64,000 nucleotides of DNA from SURF-32 sp964648365 (GTDB lineage Bacteria; Planctomycetota; Phycisphaerae; UBA1845): the NCBI GenBank assembly GCA_964648365.1, contig CAZYLK010000006.1, positions 5,205 through 69,204 on the forward strand. Reading direction: 5' to 3'. Position numbers and translations under genes: made by a program. Every line of letters begins with the position of its first letter. The stretch's first letter is position 1. Under the pieces are notes generated by a model that was not told where the DNA came from, made no database searches, and saw only the letters and a list, made by a program, of their open reading frames with translations. This document shows, piece by piece, positions 1 through 8,079 of this stretch.

Positions 1-666
1 CTGTTTGAAGCCGCCCGCGCGTTGGGGGACGTCGAGGTCGTCGCACCCGGCACGGAGCGGTCCGCATGCAGCCATACTCTGACGCTGCACCGCCCGATCG
101 AGGTGCGGCGCGTCACCCACGAGCCGTTCGGCCCGGTGTACACGGTCGATGGAACGCCCGCGGACTGCGTCCGGCTGGCCATCGCTGAACTGCTGCCCCA
201 GCCGCCGGACCTCGTGCTGTCCGGGATCAATCGCGGCGCCAATTCCGGCGTGGATGTTTATTATTCGGGCACGGTGGCCGGCGCTCGCGAGGCCGCGATT
301 CTCGGCGTCGCCAGCATCGCGCTGTCGCAGGCGATACTTAAGGACGTCGACATCGACTGGCGAGCCGCCACGCGGGCGGCCGTCGCCGTGATTGCCGACC
401 TCCTGCCCAGGGTCCATACGGCACCGGCCTTCTGGAACGTCAACTTCCCGCCGCGGATCCCCGATGCCGTCATGGAACACGTCCGGCACGTACCAGTCGC
501 GCCGGGCGCAGGTCCGCTCACGTTCTCGCGCCAGCCGCGTGAGGCCGGCGTCGTGGAGTTTCGTTACGGCGGTGGCTACTGGGACCGTCGTACGCCGCTG
601 GACACGGATTATGAGGTCATTCGCGCCGGCGGGATCGCCGTCACGGCGCTCGGACTGTGGGGCTGA
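1..666 (+). CDS. surE: 5'/3'-nucleotidase SurE, C-terminal part (5' end outside window)
   Basis: SurE is a metal-dependent phosphatase that removes phosphate from nucleoside 5'- and 3'-monophosphates and has roles in stress survival. The frame is open from base 1, so the gene starts upstream; the N-terminal metal-binding Asp-Asp motif is not in the window. The visible part keeps the family signature SGINRGANSGVDVYYSGTV, followed by AREAAILG, which is the conserved metal and substrate loop, and NVNFPP further on, also typical of SurE. About 221 residues are visible of a usual 250. A start codon at base 22 would cut the fold and is not credible. The gene ends before a GC-rich palindrome (681-706) that lacks a T-run. 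Confidence 0.93.
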   Translation: MFEAARALGDVEVVAPGTERSACSHTLTLHRPIEVRRVTHEPFGPVYTVDGTPADCVRLAIAELLPQPPDLVLSGINRGANSGVDVYYSGTVAGAREAAILGVASIALSQAILKDVDIDWRAATRAAVAVIADLLPRVHTAPAFWNVNFPPRIPDAVMEHVRHVPVAPGAGPLTFSRQPREAGVVEFRYGGGYWDRRTPLDTDYEVIRAGGIAVTALGLWG

Positions 667-782
667 GGTCCGCCCCAGGCGGCGTGCGCGGCACGCGCCG
701 CACGCCTCACCGGCTCACGGCCTGCCGGCGCGCATGACGTGGGTCGAACGATTCATGCACACAGCGGTACGTCCGCGCCCCC

Positions 783-822
783 AATAAAGGGGGCGCCGCG
801 CGTTCCGTTGAACGCGGGCGCC
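783..822 (-). terminator. Rho-independent-type terminator after the pseudopilin gene
   Basis: On the minus strand a strong hairpin (792-822; GGCGC and CGCGTTC arms around a 4-base loop with one mismatch) is followed by CCCCTTTATT. It lies about 110 bases past the stop of the minus-strand pseudopilin gene and would end the pilus operon transcript. The T-run is interrupted, so the call is moderate. Confidence 0.55.
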
Positions 823-932
823 GGGAATCGCGGAGCGAGATCGAGCACGTTTGGCCCCGCCATCCGCCCACCGCGCGAACCTGGGCGAGCCAGGCGCGGT
901 CGTGTGCCGAGGCGGCGCGCGGCGGCGCCGGA

Positions 933-1439
933 TCAATACTCGTCGTACGGCTTGCTGTTCTCGTCCTGGTCGTCCGTGTTGGCGATGATGTCGCCGGTCA
1001 GATAGTTGTAGCACCAGCCCATCGTGGTCTTGGTCTCGTCAATGGCGGGACCAGTGTTCTGCATGTCCACGCCGGCCGCACCCTTGTTGGGGCCGACCTC
1101 GAGCGGCGGGAAGCCGCTGCCGCGCAGATATGGACCGTAGATGTGCGTGCCGGCGACGTTGCCGACGACGCCGTTGATGTCCGTCTTGTCCATGAGCTGT
1201 TCCTTGAGCGTCGCTTCGAGGCCGTCGGCGCCCGGCAGCGACCCGCCATGCTCGGCGGCGTACAGGTCGATGGCGTTGCGCAGTGCCGCCAGACTCCCTC
1301 GCACGGCCGCGTCGCCGGCGCCCTTGGCGCCGCGGCTGATGCGCGGAACGGCGATGGCGGCAATGACGCCGATGATGACAATGACGATGACGACTTCGAC
1401 CAGGCTGAACGCTCGTTTGTGCTGTGCGGAAACGGTCAT
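933..1439 (-). CDS. gspG: Type II secretion / type IV pilus major pseudopilin, GspG-like
   Basis: This 168-residue protein has a class III prepilin signal: a short basic leader (MTVSAQHKRA) followed by FSLVEVVIVIVIIG, with the conserved Glu at +5 of the mature chain and a 20-residue hydrophobic helix. Cleavage would follow Ala, not the usual Gly, which prepilin peptidases tolerate. The rest (AVRGSLAALRNAIDLYAAEHGGSLPG) matches the GspG helix and loop, where N-terminal helices of subunits pack into a pseudopilus in the inner membrane and periplasm. It is the last gene of a minus-strand pilus/secretion operon and is followed by a hairpin terminator. It could equally be a type IV pilin-like minor subunit; the family call is secure, the exact subunit less so. 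Confidence 0.85.
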   Translation of the reverse strand: MTVSAQHKRAFSLVEVVIVIVIIGVIAAIAVPRISRGAKGAGDAAVRGSLAALRNAIDLYAAEHGGSLPGADGLEATLKEQLMDKTDINGVVGNVAGTHIYGPYLRGSGFPPLEVGPNKGAAGVDMQNTGPAIDETKTTMGWCYNYLTGDIIANTDDQDENSKPYDEY

Positions 1440-1549
1440 CTTGATTCTTCTCGCGAAACCCAGGAAACCCCGTCGTCAGCGCGCTCGCGCTCACGATTGC
1501 TGATTGAGTATCGACGCCGCCCCCCGCCCCCTTTAAGGCCGATCACTTA

Positions 1550-2131
1550 TCAGCCCTGCGGTTTGCTTTTCGGATGCACCAGCAGCGCGACATTGCCGTC
1601 CTGACACGCGAATTCGGCTCGACCGGCCGCCGGATCGATCGTGATCAGGCGGCATTCGTCGAGCGTATCGCCCTCGCGCAGTCGGGAATCATCCACGACG
1701 GCCACCGCCCGCCCCTCGTAGGTCAGGACGGCGAGCAGGCGATGCTTCGCGTTGTTGAATCGCTCCAGGCCGGTCAGCTCAGGCTCGGCCCGCATCCCGC
1801 GCGGCCCGCGCCCCCCCCCGGTTCCCTTGCCCCACAGACGTTCGTAAATCGGAGCGGGCATTTCGAACAAATCGCGACGATCGATGCCGGGGTCATACGG
1901 CGGCAGGGCGCGCGGAAAGGGCAACTCGGGAATCGCGGTTCCGCCGGCCGCCATGGCAAACGTGGCCGTGCCGCTTACGCCTGACAGCGCCGCCGGTCGC
2001 GCCCGCCGTTCAGATGCGGCGGCCTCGTCCGGGCCGGTCGTCTTGCCGCCGAACATCAGCTTGTCGGTCGCAAGCGCCGTCAGGGCGCCGCCGAGGATGA
2101 TCGCGTACAATCTCTTCTTGCGGTCGTTCAC
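1550..2131 (-). CDS. PilP/GspC-like secretion or pilus assembly protein
   Basis: A 193-residue protein with one N-terminal membrane helix (LYAIILGGALTALATDKLMF), a Pro-, Ala- and Gly-rich linker, and a C-terminal beta-rich segment (KHRLLAVLTYEGRAVAVVDD to ALLV) with the layout of the PilP/GspC HR domain, which in those families links the inner-membrane platform to the secretin. The GTG start at 2131 was chosen because it lies 20 bases after the PilO-like stop; the longer open frame upstream is an Arg-rich shadow of that gene. The position after PilM-PilN-PilO is where pilP normally lies. A run of nine C residues (1811-1819) is in the coding region and could be a slippage site. Function is inferred from position and fold pattern, not from strong motifs. 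Confidence 0.6.
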   Translation of the reverse strand: MNDRKKRLYAIILGGALTALATDKLMFGGKTTGPDEAAASERRARPAALSGVSGTATFAMAAGGTAIPELPFPRALPPYDPGIDRRDLFEMPAPIYERLWGKGTGGGRGPRGMRAEPELTGLERFNNAKHRLLAVLTYEGRAVAVVDDSRLREGDTLDECRLITIDPAAGRAEFACQDGNVALLVHPKSKPQG

Positions 2132-2150
2132 GTACCACCCCGATCGTAAC

Positions 2151-2786
2151 TTACGGCCGCGCGATCGGCGGCGCCGCCTCCGGCAGGAGCGGTCGCGAGG
2201 TCGCCGGAAGGGCGGCGGCGGAAGAGGGCTCCAGTCCGGATGAAAAGAGGCTGATGGCGAAGGCCACCGCCTGGAGGTCTTCATCCGCGCCCGGCGACGG
2301 CTGCGATTCTTTGATGCTCAGATAACTGACGTCGGTCCAGAAGGGATTACGCTCCAGATCGCGCAGGAACGCCAGCACGTCGGGCATCCGTCCGACCGCC
2401 TCGCACGAATAGCGCAGCTCCAGCAGGCCGGGGTACTCCTGTCTCGGCAGCGGAACGATGCGCGCGACGCGCACGTTGTTCTTGCGCAGCAGTTCGTTCA
2501 GCGTGCCCAGATCGGACTCGACCGGTGTGCGCGACGGCATGGCCCCTTCACGCTGAAGGCGGTCTTCGAGCACGCCCAGATCCTGCCGGCGGCTGTCCAG
2601 CGTCGCCGAGATTTCCGCCAGTTCGGACCGCAACTGCCGCAGCGCCTGGCTGCGCGTCTCAACCTCCTTGAGGCTGGTCATCTGCGGACCGCTGACGTAC
2701 CAGATCACCGTGCCGATGAGGCCGGCGGCGATCAGCGCGCCCGCCGCGTCGATCCCGATGATGGACATGGAGGAGTACTTGGACAT
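2151..2786 (-). CDS. pilO: PilO-like type IV pilus inner-membrane assembly protein
   Basis: A 211-residue protein with a single N-terminal membrane helix (about residues 10-32), a coiled-coil stretch (SLKEVETRSQALRQLRSELAEISATL and onward) and a C-terminal ferredoxin-like domain (VARIVPLPRQEYPGLLELRYSCEAVGRMPDVLAFLRDLERNP). This order is that of PilO, which pairs with PilN in the periplasm to align the inner-membrane platform. The ATG at 2786 overlaps the stop of the PilN-like gene by one base (TGATG), typical of coupled translation; two in-frame GTG codons lie just upstream. The tail is Pro- and Ala-rich. Family identity rests on architecture plus gene order. Confidence 0.72.
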   Translation of the reverse strand: MSKYSSMSIIGIDAAGALIAAGLIGTVIWYVSGPQMTSLKEVETRSQALRQLRSELAEISATLDSRRQDLGVLEDRLQREGAMPSRTPVESDLGTLNELLRKNNVRVARIVPLPRQEYPGLLELRYSCEAVGRMPDVLAFLRDLERNPFWTDVSYLSIKESQPSPGADEDLQAVAFAISLFSSGLEPSSAAALPATSRPLLPEAAPPIARP

Positions 2787-3439
2787 CACCACCCGCAGAC
2801 CAGCTCGAACCGATACAGATCAAAATCCACCGGCACGCCGCGCAGCGACGGCTCCTGGACGGAGCTGCGCAGCGTCACTTCATCAAACACGCCGGTTCCC
2901 TTAAGCCCGCGCATCAGTTCCAGAATCGACTGCTGGCGGCTCGAGAAACCCTGGATCACCAGGCGCCGCGGCGCCTCGATGATCACCCGCTGCCCCGATG
3001 CGGCCGGGGCGACATTCGTCCGCGCACTTCCCCCCAGGGTCATCTGTCCGCTCGTGGCCCGCGATCCGCCCGGCATCGCCGGATCGGTCGACAGCGACGT
3101 CAGCCACATGTCCTCGGGCGCGACCCGACCGATCATCGCAATCAGCGCCGTCCACGATCGCTTGCCGCGCAGCGCGGCCGCCGCGTCGATCTGATTCGTC
3201 ACCTCCGCGATCGACGTCGTGACCGTGATCAACTCGGCCTGGACGTCGTTGTAACGCGTCTGCGTGGTCCGCAGTTCCGAACTCAGCGAGGCGGCGCGGG
3301 CGTGCGCGGATATCCCCGAGGCCAGGGGAACCAGCGCCACGACCCCCGTCGTGCCGATGATGATGCCCCAGCGGGTCAGGTGCCGGCGCCGTCGTCGCGT
3401 CAGCGTCTGCTGTTTCGGGATGAGGTTGACGGCAATCAT
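2786..3439 (-). CDS. pilN: PilN-like type IV pilus assembly protein
   Basis: This 217-residue protein begins MIAVNLIPKQQ, the short cytoplasmic N-terminus by which PilN binds PilM (consensus xxNLLP). A basic stretch (TRRRRRHLTR) and one membrane helix follow, then a coiled coil and a periplasmic domain (SWTALIAMIGRVAPEDMWLTSLS) close to the PilN/Fimbrial assembly domain. The ATG overlaps the PilM-like stop by four bases (ATGA). Gene order PilM-PilN-PilO supports the call. The domain is interrupted by a low-complexity segment (MPGGSRATSGQMTLGGSARTN). Confidence 0.82.
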   Translation of the reverse strand: MIAVNLIPKQQTLTRRRRRHLTRWGIIIGTTGVVALVPLASGISAHARAASLSSELRTTQTRYNDVQAELITVTTSIAEVTNQIDAAAALRGKRSWTALIAMIGRVAPEDMWLTSLSTDPAMPGGSRATSGQMTLGGSARTNVAPAASGQRVIIEAPRRLVIQGFSSRQQSILELMRGLKGTGVFDEVTLRSSVQEPSLRGVPVDFDLYRFELVCGW

Positions 3440-4539
3440 GGCACGTCGGCCTCCAGCGCCAGCCCGACCGCGGTCAGGCAGCGTTCCAGCGGCACGCGGC
3501 TCTCAGTCTCCAGCCCCAGCCGGCAGCCGGGCGCGTTGAGGTAGTCTCCCGGACGCTTGACTGGGATGCCGTGACTCTTGCCCAGAAACTCGGCCAGCCC
3601 GCGCATGCAGGCGCCGCCGCCGCACAGAATGAGATCTGCGGCCCGGGCCTTGGGGTAGCAACTCAGCACATACGAATAGGAGCGCTCGATCTCATCCACC
3701 AGTTTGGCCAGCGTCGGGCGCATCACGCCGAACAGCATCGCGGCGACCTCGCGGCTGGGCGTCGGCCCGTCGCCGGACTGTCGCACCCCGCGCGAGGAGG
3801 GTGCGATGCCGTGGTCGCACTTGTGTACTTCCGCCGCGTCCCAGGAGAGCTTCATTTCGTCTGCGATGCGCTGCGACCAGACGTGCCCGCCCGGACCGGC
3901 GCTGCGGGCGAGCACCGGCGTTTCGCCCAGACACAGCACGAGCCGCGACTGCCGCGCCCCCAGATCCAGCACGCCCCAGACTTCGGCCGGGCCAAACTCG
4001 TGAAGATAAAGCCCCGCCCGGTTCAGCGCGACCGGGCCGACGTCCACCCGTGTACATTCCAGCCCGGCGAGATGACACGCCTGGCTGACTCGATTCACGG
4101 CGGTGTGCGCGGCGGCGATGCCGATCACGTTGGGCGCGCGGCCGGCGCCGTGCGGAATCTCCCAGTGCGCCGTCTCCACGTCGGCCAGGCTTGAGGAGGC
4201 AAGCCGCTTGATCTCCCAGTGGACGATGTCGTCCACTTCGTTCTCGGGATAGTTCGCCAGGCTCGGTAGCTCGATGGCGTGCAGTTCAATGTCCGGCGGA
4301 CCCAGTTGGGCGACGACCCGACGCCCCTTGAACGTGCCCCGCTCAATGCACTCCATGATCCATTGGGAAAGCTCGGCCGCGTCTTCCTTCTCCGGCGCCG
4401 CGGCGCGCCGCGTTTCGACCATCTCAGTGACGAGCCACCGATCGGCGGTGCGGCGCAACTGCACCGCCCGCGCGGCCGTGGGTGAAATGTCCAGAGCCAC
4501 ACGCGACTGCTTCAGTGATGGACGCAATAGAGCAATCAA
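3436..4539 (-). CDS. pilM: PilM-like actin-fold pilus assembly ATPase
   Basis: A 367-residue protein of the PilM/FtsA actin-like superfamily. It carries VALDISPTAARAVQLRR near the N-terminus (phosphate-1 loop), VWGVLDLGARQSRLVLCLG in the middle (phosphate-2 loop) and LILCGGGACMRGLAEFLGK near the C-terminus (adenosine loop). PilM sits on the cytoplasmic face and binds ATP and the N-terminus of PilN. The start is a TTG at 4539, preceded by GAGGATGG, 28 bases after the GspF stop. There is no better ATG. The downstream gene overlaps by four bases. Confidence 0.85.
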   Translation of the reverse strand: MIALLRPSLKQSRVALDISPTAARAVQLRRTADRWLVTEMVETRRAAAPEKEDAAELSQWIMECIERGTFKGRRVVAQLGPPDIELHAIELPSLANYPENEVDDIVHWEIKRLASSSLADVETAHWEIPHGAGRAPNVIGIAAAHTAVNRVSQACHLAGLECTRVDVGPVALNRAGLYLHEFGPAEVWGVLDLGARQSRLVLCLGETPVLARSAGPGGHVWSQRIADEMKLSWDAAEVHKCDHGIAPSSRGVRQSGDGPTPSREVAAMLFGVMRPTLAKLVDEIERSYSYVLSCYPKARAADLILCGGGACMRGLAEFLGKSHGIPVKRPGDYLNAPGCRLGLETESRVPLERCLTAVGLALEADVP

Positions 4540-4567
4540 ACTTGAACCATCCTCGGGTTCCGATGCC

Positions 4568-5788
4568 TCATCCGATGGCCGCCGTCATGTCGAACAGCGG
4601 AAGGAAGAGCGACACGGCCACCGTTCCGACCACCAGGCCCATGATCAGGAGGATCATCGGCTCAAACAGACGGGTGATCGTACCGATCAGCTCCGCATTA
4701 TCGTCCTCCAGCGACTGGGCGCAGAAGCTGATCGCAGGGCCGAGATTGCCGCTCTCCTCGCCCGTGTGAACGGAGTAGTAGATCGACGGACTGATAAAAC
4801 CCGACCGCATCAGAGCGGCACTGATCTGGTCACCGGCGGTCACCGAACCTTCGATGTCATGAATCAGCTTCTGAAAACGGGCGTTGGAGGTCACGCCCCG
4901 GCAGAGTTCGAGGGCCTCAAGCAGTCCGACGCGACACTCAATCAGCGTGCCCAGGGTCCGAAACAACTGCCCCTGGATCAGCCGGGACGCGAGCCGCCCG
5001 AACAGGGGGACTTCCGTCTGAACGTTGATCAGAAACTGCCGCCCCGCCGCTGACGCCAGGCCGACGGTGATCGCGATGATGAACGTGCCGGCGCCGACCA
5101 CGAGCCACTCCCAGTAGGCCCGCAGCGACGTGGACACATGGAGCAGGAACTCGGTCGAAGCCGGCAGGTCGAGCCGCAGCGTCTCGAACATCCCCGCAAA
5201 GCGCGGGATCACGAACAGCAGCAGCACCAGCAGCACTTTCGTACACAGAAACGTCAGAAACGCGGGATAGGCCAGGGCGCCGATGATCTTGTTCCGCAGC
5301 GCCCGCCGCCGCCCCAGAATGCCGCACAGCCGTTCAAACATGTCGGGCAACGTCGCGCTGGCCTCACCGGCGGCAATCACGGCGCGGTAGCTGGGCTCGA
5401 ACGAGCGCGGGTGCTTGCCCATCGCGTCCGCCAGCGGCGCGCCCTGCTCCAGATCTGAAATAAGCTGATTTACAATGGCAATGTGCCCGGGCTTGCGCAA
5501 CTGCCTGCGCACCGCGGTCAGGGCCGGCACGACGCCGGCGCCCGATTTGAGCAGCATGGCCATCTGCTTGGTCAGAAAGAGAAGCGGCTTCAGCGTCAGT
5601 CGCGCATCGGCGGCCCGGCGACGCCCACGCGCAGGCGCCGCGCGAGGCTTGCTGGCGGCCGGCGTGATCTCTGTAACCAGCAGGCCGCTGCGCCGCAGCT
5701 TTTCGACAGCTTCGCGGACGTCGCCGGCCTCGATCACGTCGGTGACGCGCTTGCCGGACGGGTCGAGCGCCTGGTAGGTCAGGTTCAC
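4568..5788 (-). CDS. gspF: Type II secretion / type IV pilus inner-membrane platform protein GspF/PilC
   Basis: A 406-residue polytopic protein with two GspF domains. The N-terminal region YQALDPSGKRVTDVIEAGDVREAVEKLRRSG is the usual opening; the first domain starts near LTLKPLLFLTKQMAMLLKSG and the second near FGRLASRLIQGQLFRTLGTLIE. Membrane helices lie at about 175-200, 225-245 and at the C-terminus (PMILLIMGLVVGTVAVSLFLPLF), as in the family. The protein couples the cytoplasmic ATPase to pseudopilus growth. The GTG start overlaps the GspE stop (GTGA), so the two are translationally coupled. Confidence 0.93.
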   Translation of the reverse strand: MNLTYQALDPSGKRVTDVIEAGDVREAVEKLRRSGLLVTEITPAASKPRAAPARGRRRAADARLTLKPLLFLTKQMAMLLKSGAGVVPALTAVRRQLRKPGHIAIVNQLISDLEQGAPLADAMGKHPRSFEPSYRAVIAAGEASATLPDMFERLCGILGRRRALRNKIIGALAYPAFLTFLCTKVLLVLLLFVIPRFAGMFETLRLDLPASTEFLLHVSTSLRAYWEWLVVGAGTFIIAITVGLASAAGRQFLINVQTEVPLFGRLASRLIQGQLFRTLGTLIECRVGLLEALELCRGVTSNARFQKLIHDIEGSVTAGDQISAALMRSGFISPSIYYSVHTGEESGNLGPAISFCAQSLEDDNAELIGTITRLFEPMILLIMGLVVGTVAVSLFLPLFDMTAAIG

Positions 5789-7536
5789 GCCGTCGCCTCC
5801 GTCAGGCCGCTGCCGGTGGGATCGCCCACGTCCACCGTCTCGCTGCGCGTCACCCGTAAGACCTCTTCAAGCGTCGAGTCGCCCGCCTCGACCAGATCGA
5901 GCGCCTTGTGCCGCAGCGTCCGCCACCCGGACTGGGCCAGGTAGGTGCGAATGCCCGCCTCGTTGGCTTCGCTCTGAACCAGGCGACGCAATTCCGCATC
6001 CATGATCATGATCTCATAGATGCCGATACGCCCGCGGAAGCCGGTGTTGTGGCACTCCCGACAGCCCTCCCCCTTGTGGAACAGGTCGTTCGTGCGATGC
6101 TCCCAGCCTACGCTCTGCAGCAGGCTCGCCGACGGATAATAGGACGCGCCGCACGACGGGCAGATCTTGCGGGCCAGTCGCTGTGACACGAAGCCCAGAA
6201 CGCTGGACGAAATCAGGTACGGTTCGATGCCCATGTCGAGCAGGCGCATCACGCCGCCGGGGCAGTCGTTGGTGTGCAGCGTGGAGAGCACCAGGTGCCC
6301 CGTCAGCGCCGCCTGCACGGCCACCCGCGCCGTGGGCTCATCGCGCATCTCGCCCACCATGATGATGTCCGGATCCTGCCGCAGGATCGAGCGCAGTGCG
6401 CGGGCAAAGGTCAGGCCGACGCCGTCGTTGACCTGAATCTGGTTGATCAGCGGAAGCTGGTATTCAACCGGGTCTTCGATCGTGACGATGTTCGTGCCTT
6501 CGTCGCGCAGCAGGTCCAGGCACGAATAGAGCGTCGTCGTCTTGCCGCTGCCGGTCGGACCGGTCACGAGCATGAGGCCGTACGGACTGCGCACCATCGC
6601 CTCGATGGCCATGCGATCGCGTTCGCCCACGCCCAGCGCGCCGAGTTCGAAGCTCAGATTGCTCTTGTCGAGAATGCGGATGACGATCTTCTCTCCCAGG
6701 ATCGTCGGCATACTCGAGCCGCGCAGGTCGATCTCGCGGCCGTCGGCCACAATGTGGACGCGGCCTTCCTGCGGCAGGCGCTTTTCGGAGATGTCCATCC
6801 GCCCGATGACCTTGATGCGCGAGACGATAGCCGCGTGCATGTTGCGCGGCGGGTGAAGCAGTTCGCGCAGGCGGCCGTCGATGCGATAGCGGATGTGCGT
6901 CGCATCGCGATCCGGCTCGACGTGGATGTCGCTGGCGCCGTCGCGCAGGGCGGTCATGATGGCCAGGTTGACCAGGTTCACCACCGGGCTGCCATCAACC
7001 ATTTTGTCCAGGTCGGTGACGGGGCCTTCGTCGATGGCCTCATGCTCGGTGATCTGAACGTCGGATTCCTCGATGGTGGCGAGGAAGGCGTCGACGGTGA
7101 CCTCTTCGGTCAGGTACTTGCGCTGAAACTCCTCCAGGTTCTCCTCGAGCACGAGCACCGGCCGCACGTCGCATTCGGTGAGCTGCCGGAGTCGGTCCAT
7201 CGTGGGCAGCGACTGCGGCTCCACCATCGCCACGGTCAGTTCGTCGCGCACGCGGAACATGGGAAGCACGCGCAGGCGCTGCGCCTCTTCCTTGGAGATG
7301 CTGCGGGCCGCCTTCGGATCGATCAGCCCGTGGCGGAGCACGCAGCCGCGGACGTCGAGCTTCTTGGACAGGGCATTGACCAGCGCCGTCGACGAGATGG
7401 CGCCGATGTTGATCAGGTTGCTGCCGAGCCGCCCGCCCCCCTCCTGCTGCCGCGCCAGCGCAGCCGCCAACTGGTCGGGGCTGATCAGCCCTTCCGAGAT
7501 CAACTGCTCGCCGAGTTTGACCGCCTGTTCAATCAC
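5785..7536 (-). CDS. gspE: Secretion/pilus extension ATPase GspE/PilB
   Basis: This 583-residue hexameric ATPase drives pseudopilus or pilus assembly. It has an N-terminal MshEN/GspE-N domain (EQLISEGLISPDQLAAALARQQ), Walker A GPTGSGKTTTLY near residue 324, Asp and His boxes (TIEDPVEY, ALTGHLVLSTLHTND), Walker B-type IIMVGEMRDEPTA, and a zinc-binding tetracysteine segment (CPSCG then CRECHNTGFRGRIGIYE) as in GspE. MshEN domains can bind cyclic di-GMP, which fits the HD-GYP and GGDEF-like genes upstream. The GTG start at 7536 has no visible Shine-Dalgarno sequence; the bases just upstream form a short GAATAGC/GAATGGC repeat (7544-7570). Confidence 0.95.
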   Translation of the reverse strand: MIEQAVKLGEQLISEGLISPDQLAAALARQQEGGGRLGSNLINIGAISSTALVNALSKKLDVRGCVLRHGLIDPKAARSISKEEAQRLRVLPMFRVRDELTVAMVEPQSLPTMDRLRQLTECDVRPVLVLEENLEEFQRKYLTEEVTVDAFLATIEESDVQITEHEAIDEGPVTDLDKMVDGSPVVNLVNLAIMTALRDGASDIHVEPDRDATHIRYRIDGRLRELLHPPRNMHAAIVSRIKVIGRMDISEKRLPQEGRVHIVADGREIDLRGSSMPTILGEKIVIRILDKSNLSFELGALGVGERDRMAIEAMVRSPYGLMLVTGPTGSGKTTTLYSCLDLLRDEGTNIVTIEDPVEYQLPLINQIQVNDGVGLTFARALRSILRQDPDIIMVGEMRDEPTARVAVQAALTGHLVLSTLHTNDCPGGVMRLLDMGIEPYLISSSVLGFVSQRLARKICPSCGASYYPSASLLQSVGWEHRTNDLFHKGEGCRECHNTGFRGRIGIYEIMIMDAELRRLVQSEANEAGIRTYLAQSGWRTLRHKALDLVEAGDSTLEEVLRVTRSETVDVGDPTGSGLTEATA

Positions 7537-7626
7537 TGGAGGAATAGCGAATGGCGAATAGCGAATAACAAATTAAGAACAACAATCGCACACCACTTCC
7601 TCAACCGCCATACGATGGCCGATCCT

Positions 7627-7745
7627 TCTTCCCTTCGTGCCTTCTTCCCTCCGTCGCTTCATGGATTAGTGGCTTCCTGCCTCCGTGTTTTTGTCCCCCT
7701 CCGTGGCTCCGTGCCCTCTTCCCCTCCGTGCCTTCGTGCCTTCCT
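7627..7745. repeat. Imperfect period-8 array of CTTCGTGC/CTCCGTGC units
   Basis: Between gspE and the STAS gene the plus strand reads as imperfect octamers (CTTCGTGC, CTCCGTGG, CTCCGTGC). The unit runs up to and slightly into the 3' end of the STAS gene. Similar arrays are at 8189-8275 and 10936-10972. I see no coding potential in this 207-base gap. Confidence 0.7.
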
Positions 7746-8079
7746 AGAGAAAGCTCCTCACCGCATCCTGCACCTGCTCAAAGAACTGCATCCGCTTGGA
7801 CAGGCCCGTCAGTTCCAGCACTTCGCGCACGGTCGGGGCGACGCTGACGAGCCGCAGGCGCGAGGTGCGTTGTTCCATCTGTTCCGCCGCGTCAAGCAGG
7901 GCCTCCAGCGCCGTGCTGTCGACGTAGGGCACTTCGTACAGGTCCAGCACAACGCGGGCGTTTGAGGTCGACAGCCGGCGCTTCAAGCGCTGTGCGAAGA
8001 CGGTCGCATCGTCTTCCACGAGCGTCCCGATCGGCTTGATCACCTCGACCGTGCCGACCTGTTGCGTCTCGATCTTCAC
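7744..8079 (-). CDS. STAS-domain anti-sigma-factor antagonist
   Basis: A 111-residue single-domain protein of the SpoIIAA/RsbV type. VGTVEVIKPIGTLVEDDA is strand 1-2, ARVVLDLYEVPYVDSTALEALL contains the phosphorylatable Ser55 in the DSTALEAL signature, and RLRLVSVAPTVREVLELTGL is the last strand and helix. Such proteins bind an anti-sigma kinase when unphosphorylated; partner phosphatases are of the SpoIIE/RsbU class, one of which is encoded at 22314-24224. The GTG start overlaps the preceding gene by four bases. The placement directly before gspE suggests it regulates the secretion/pilus machine, but that is inference. Confidence 0.9.
   Translation of the reverse strand: MKIETQQVGTVEVIKPIGTLVEDDATVFAQRLKRRLSTSNARVVLDLYEVPYVDSTALEALLDAAEQMEQRTSRLRLVSVAPTVREVLELTGLSKRMQFFEQVQDAVRSFL

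Noticed and set aside
681..706. GC-rich hairpin after surE as terminator
   Set aside because: GGCGTGC and GCACGCC pair but no T-run follows, so it is only noted as a palindrome.
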